This document shows, piece after piece, positions 61,755-64,000 of a stretch of 64,000 nt of DNA. The stretch is from contig NZ_CP011272.1 of NCBI RefSeq assembly GCF_001610875.1, positions 4,817,988-4,881,987 of the forward strand, given 5' to 3'. The notes beneath the pieces were generated by a model that was given only the letters and a program-made list of their open reading frames with translations, was not told the DNA's origin and did not search any database. Numbering within the stretch: the stretch's first letter is position 1; each line of letters starts with the position of its first letter. The stretch is from Pirellula sp. SH-Sr6A. GTDB taxonomy: Bacteria > Planctomycetota > Planctomycetia > Pirellulales > Pirellulaceae. Made by a program: the position numbers and the translations under genes.

Positions 61755-61978
61755 GGCCGCACGTTCTCCTCTCGCTCCGCCAGATACTTCGTGACCGTGT
61801 ACTTGACCTTCCGCCGTTCGAGATGCTTAACCTCCACGTCCAGCGACTTCTCATCACACCATACTTGCATGCGTCGAATGTCTGGCTTGCCGTTGTACTC
61901 TCCCTCGATATGGTCCCACTGAACTAGGAAAACGAGCTTTGGCGGGTGTACCGATGTCCAAGTTGTGTGAGCACTCAT
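61751..61978 (-). CDS. Hypothetical early phage protein
   Basis: The ATG at 61978 is set by the ATGA overlap with the upstream gene. The 75-residue basic product has SVHPPKLVFLVQWDHIEGEY and VKHLERRKVKYTVTKYLAE. It has no recognised family; it may be a small regulatory or nucleic-acid-related protein. Confidence 0.5.
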   Translation of the reverse strand: MSAHTTWTSVHPPKLVFLVQWDHIEGEYNGKPDIRRMQVWCDEKSLDVEVKHLERRKVKYTVTKYLAEREENVRP

Positions 61979-62214
61979 TCCAAGCACTCCCTGACCCGCC
62001 TTTCGTACTCCGCTTGGCACCATGCCTTGGCGTCCTCTATGTCTAAAAAATCGGGGCAAACGCCACAGTCGAAAGGTGCCATGTACACTATGGCAGACTT
62101 GTCTTGGTATCGCTTTATGACGCGAAACTTGCCGAGTGGCGTTTCCGCTGTCCATTCGCTTATGTTTGGGTTTCCTTTGACCCATGCCAATGGCTTGATC
62201 TTCACTCCAGACAT
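61975..62214 (-). CDS. Small phage protein, paralogue A
   Basis: The ATG at 62214 (MSGVKIKPLAWVKGNPNISE) gives 79 residues. It shares IKPL.WV near the start and the ending AKAWCQAEYERRVRECLE with the next gene upstream, a tandem duplicate. The pattern KPLxW...TPxG...A-AxxxYExRI is common in small hypothetical proteins of enterobacterial phages. The function is unknown. Confidence 0.6.
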   Translation of the reverse strand: MSGVKIKPLAWVKGNPNISEWTAETPLGKFRVIKRYQDKSAIVYMAPFDCGVCPDFLDIEDAKAWCQAEYERRVRECLE

Positions 62215-62441
62215 TCTCGCACCCGTCGCTCGTATTCGGCTTGACACCACGCCTTGGCTTCAAGAACTGACTTGAAATCCGTATCGTCACAATCAAAAGG
62301 ATCAACTAACAGAAAAGCACCATCTTCGTAGCCATGTAGGTTGATCAGTCCAAATGGGGTTGTTGCGTTATGCACTGAGTTACGTCCGCTACAAACATCC
62401 ACCCACACTAGCGGCTTGATCTTCGGCACTTGCTCAGTCAT
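62202..62441 (-). CDS. Small phage protein, paralogue B
   Basis: The ATG at 62441 (MTEQVPKIKPLVWVDVCSGR) is used, since the longer frame to 62537 lies within the upstream gene. The 79-residue product ends AKAWCQAEYERRVRECLE, identical to paralogue A in that segment. The two genes overlap by 13 bp. Synonymous positions differ, so the duplication is old and protein-level selection keeps the end. Confidence 0.6.
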   Translation of the reverse strand: MTEQVPKIKPLVWVDVCSGRNSVHNATTPFGLINLHGYEDGAFLLVDPFDCDDTDFKSVLEAKAWCQAEYERRVRECLE

Positions 62442-62841
62442 CGATCCGCCCTCCCTTTGCTTCGTGGATCTTGACCCACACCCAAACCGGAATCGCTCTC
62501 GGCTCGCCAACTTCCTTATCCCAATGCACCCACACACCTAGATAGTCCGATACTGCCTTTAGTTTGCGTAACGCTCGCTTTGTGCTGCACCACTGCAAAC
62601 CATCGATCTCTTTTCCCTGCATAGCATCCCAAGCCAAATGCTCGATTCCGCTGTACCATCCAGCAGCCCAACCATCTTCGCTAATCTCTTGGACCGTTTG
62701 CACCATCCACTCAACGAGGCATTGCCGAACAATGTCGGGTATCTTCGGCACGTCTGGCGGGTAATGCTCGCAGCCAGTGGTATAGCCCGCTGGCGAGTCT
62801 AAGCATGGTGCACCGCAGTGTTCGCAGTTGAAGCTACTCAT
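62434..62841 (-). CDS. Hypothetical phage protein with N-terminal Cys pairs
   Basis: The 135-residue product starts SSFNCEHCGAPCLDSPAGYT, a small zinc-binding knot, and has a Trp-rich middle (EDGWAAGWYSGIEHLAWDAM) and end (WVHWDKEVGEPRAIPVWVWV). It overlaps the genes on both sides by 8 bp. The family is unknown. Confidence 0.5.
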   Translation of the reverse strand: MSSFNCEHCGAPCLDSPAGYTTGCEHYPPDVPKIPDIVRQCLVEWMVQTVQEISEDGWAAGWYSGIEHLAWDAMQGKEIDGLQWCSTKRALRKLKAVSDYLGVWVHWDKEVGEPRAIPVWVWVKIHEAKGGRIDD

Positions 62842-63076
62842 TTACGCTCACCGTTACCGAGACAACCTTTCCATACGTCAACAGCCTTTCCCATTCTGTG
62901 TCCCTGCAATACCGATCTGGATGCCCGAATCTCCAACCCATGCTTGATTCGAGCATGTTCCACTTAACCTCATCTTCCGTTTTTGCGATCGAATTCAAAT
63001 CGATACCGCTCGAATCCACGAACGCAAAGCCTCGATAGAGAGGCGGATTGCTTGCTGCGTTTTTTTTGCAACTCAT
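62834..63076 (-). CDS. Hypothetical early phage protein
   Basis: The ATG at 63076 overlaps the upstream stop (ATGA). The 80-residue product has PPLYRGFAFVDSSGIDLNSI and SMGWRFGHPDRYCRDTEWER. It has no recognised family. Confidence 0.5.
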   Translation of the reverse strand: MSCKKNAASNPPLYRGFAFVDSSGIDLNSIAKTEDEVKWNMLESSMGWRFGHPDRYCRDTEWERLLTYGKVVSVTVSVNE

Positions 63077-63309
63077 TTTACCCCCAGTGCATTCTTGATT
63101 TGTTCCTGGCAAGCGGCGATGCCGTCGTTGTAGGCTTGACGATAGACGGACCTAATGAGGTTTCGAAGTTGTGCCGCGAGAACTTCACCATCCTCTTTTG
63201 TGGGCGATTGAACAGGCCATTGAGTACACCAACCATTCACAGAACTGTATACCCAGTAAAGATCGAACTCTTCGACGACTCTGGTTTCGATTCGTGGTGT
63301 ATGGCTCAT
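63073..63309 (-). CDS. Hypothetical early phage protein
   Basis: The 78-residue product (VVEEFDLYWVYSSVNGWCTQ, then a helical YRQAYNDGIAACQEQIKNAL) has no recognised family. It is the first member of a run of overlapping genes continuing leftward to 61288. Confidence 0.5.
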   Translation of the reverse strand: MSHTPRIETRVVEEFDLYWVYSSVNGWCTQWPVQSPTKEDGEVLAAQLRNLIRSVYRQAYNDGIAACQEQIKNALGVK

Positions 63310-63348
63310 CGTCCTACCTTTTTGTTGACGCCGCTAATGCTGATAGGC

Positions 63349-63612
63349 TCACTCATTAAATGCTCTCCATTCTTCAAATGACTTGACAGCATTGGCGACC
63401 AAGGGCGCTATCATTTGCTCTATCCTGGCAATCTCTTCGTTTGTGACGTGGAATCCGCACGTTGGGCACTTGATCCCGAACACGCGAGGCTCACCGGGAA
63501 TCATCCAGCTTCGTTGCATCAAAACCGGATCGTGTACAGCGTGGCACTTTGGACAGCTACCTTGCGCAAGCTCGCAACGCACAAAGTCCAATACGTCGAC
63601 ATCAACTTTCAT
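63349..63612 (-). CDS. Zinc-ribbon phage protein
   Basis: The ATG at 63612 has GGAGAAAGC directly upstream; the frame extends to 63678. The 87-residue product has two Cys pairs, CPKC and CPTC, 30-35 residues apart, forming a zinc ribbon, and a helical end (EEIARIEQMIAPLVANAVKS). It may bind nucleic acid. The function is unknown. Confidence 0.55.
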   Translation of the reverse strand: MKVDVDVLDFVRCELAQGSCPKCHAVHDPVLMQRSWMIPGEPRVFGIKCPTCGFHVTNEEIARIEQMIAPLVANAVKSFEEWRAFNE

Positions 63613-63647
63613 GCTTTCTCCATTGCGGATCTCACAACCGCTAGTGC

Positions 63648-63779
63648 TTATCCGTGTATGATCGTCGCGACTCGCCATGCAGTTCGAATATCCATCAATC
63701 CACCCGCTGGAGACTCTCTCCAGACGATTCGCACAAACAGCCAGAAGCGTCGAAATGCTTTTCTACAAAACGATGTCAT
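63648..63779 (-). CDS. Questionable small basic ORF
   Basis: An ATG at 63779, with AGGA a few bases upstream, opens a 43-codon frame (TSFCRKAFRRFWLFVRIVWR). It is very basic and aromatic. It fills most of the gap between its neighbours, but there is no other support, and it may not be translated. Confidence 0.25.
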   Translation of the reverse strand: MTSFCRKAFRRFWLFVRIVWRESPAGGLMDIRTAWRVATIIHG

Positions 63780-63883
63780 TATTCCTGTCCTTCCACATTC
63801 CCCACGCTGCCAAACAACCACATGCAACAATCATTACTTCAAACGCTAATTGCATTTCATCTCCCTTGCCGTCTTAACAGCCG

Positions 63884-64000
63884 CTAGTCTTTGTCTTCGT
63901 TCAACAGCAACAGTCCATCTTCTGTCACTCTTCCGCGACGCGGCTTTATCTGTTCCATTTCGCGAGTTGATTCAAGCTCGTCGATCCTGGATCGCATCGA
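63884..64000 (-). CDS. Partial phage protein at the window edge
   Basis: The last 38 codons of a leftward gene are visible, ending RRGRVTEDGLLLLNEDKD. The visible part (RSRIDELESTREMEQIKP) is helical and charged. An ATG at 63997 is in frame, but the frame stays open to the edge, so the true start may lie outside. The family cannot be told. Confidence 0.45.
   Translation of the reverse strand, partial: SMRSRIDELESTREMEQIKPRRGRVTEDGLLLLNEDKD

Larger units (their letters stand above)
42431..64000. mobile_element. Left part of a siphovirus-like prophage (continues beyond the window)
   Basis: The element starts at the tRNA remnant and contains an adjacent tyrosine integrase, one complete head and tail module in the order terminase, gpW, portal, protease/capsid, connectors, tail tube, chaperones and tape measure, and a cluster of small early-type genes. 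Almost everything but the integrase and two tiny membrane proteins runs leftward. The right border is not in the window. Confidence 0.9.

Overview
The window looks like a chromosome segment of a planctomycete, most likely a Pirellula/Rhodopirellula-type member of the Pirellulales. The reasons are several sulfatases beside a formylglycine-generating enzyme, a large multi-CxxCH cytochrome, ThuA and DUF1080 sugar genes, a Gfo/Idh/MocA oxidoreductase with a twin-arginine leader, long genes with mixed strand use, and palindromic intergenic repeats. The genus is an inference from gene content; no rRNA or complete tRNA is present to settle it.

Region 1 (1-22 kb) is mostly polysaccharide catabolism. 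After the tail of a metallopeptidase gene comes a three-gene operon (ThuA protein, pentaheme cytochrome, beta-propeller fused to a sialate O-acetylesterase). A 2-kb gene-free stretch follows, holding two copies of a compound palindromic repeat. Next are three leftward sulfatases (one translationally coupled to a small lipoprotein), a rightward oxidoreductase-DUF1080-sulfatase set, and a four-helix-bundle/zinc-ribbon gene that lies between inverted 9-bp minisatellites. A true FGE, with both catalytic cysteines, can activate all four sulfatases.

Region 2 (20.8-39.6 kb) is mostly housekeeping: class II DAHP synthase, a Tex-type RNA-binding protein with long disordered insertions, phosphoglycerate kinase, a gamma-glutamyltransferase, a DUF423 membrane protein, a propeller/M28 peptidase/PDZ protein, an atypical LuxR response regulator, HisC, a TPR lipoprotein and a large anchored protein. 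Between the peptidase and the regulator, a hairpin-rich gene-free stretch ends in a strong intrinsic terminator and is a good candidate for a non-coding RNA.

Region 3 (39.9-42.43 kb) is a stack of mobile DNA: three 179-bp tandem repeats, then a group IIC intron (maturase, domain V and VI visible) inserted directly after a transcription terminator. That terminator belongs to a tRNA gene, probably tRNA-Ser, of which only the 3' end remains.

Region 4 (42.43-64 kb, running off the window) is a prophage integrated in that tRNA. The integrase lies next to the attachment site. Nearly all other genes run leftward: small early genes, a candidate small terminase, large terminase, gpW-like protein, lambda-type portal, a fused prohead protease/major capsid protein, connector proteins, tail tube, tail chaperones joined by a -1 frameshift on an A9 run, tape measure and distal tail proteins. 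It is a siphovirus-like head-tail module; no lysis or replication genes are recognisable inside the window.
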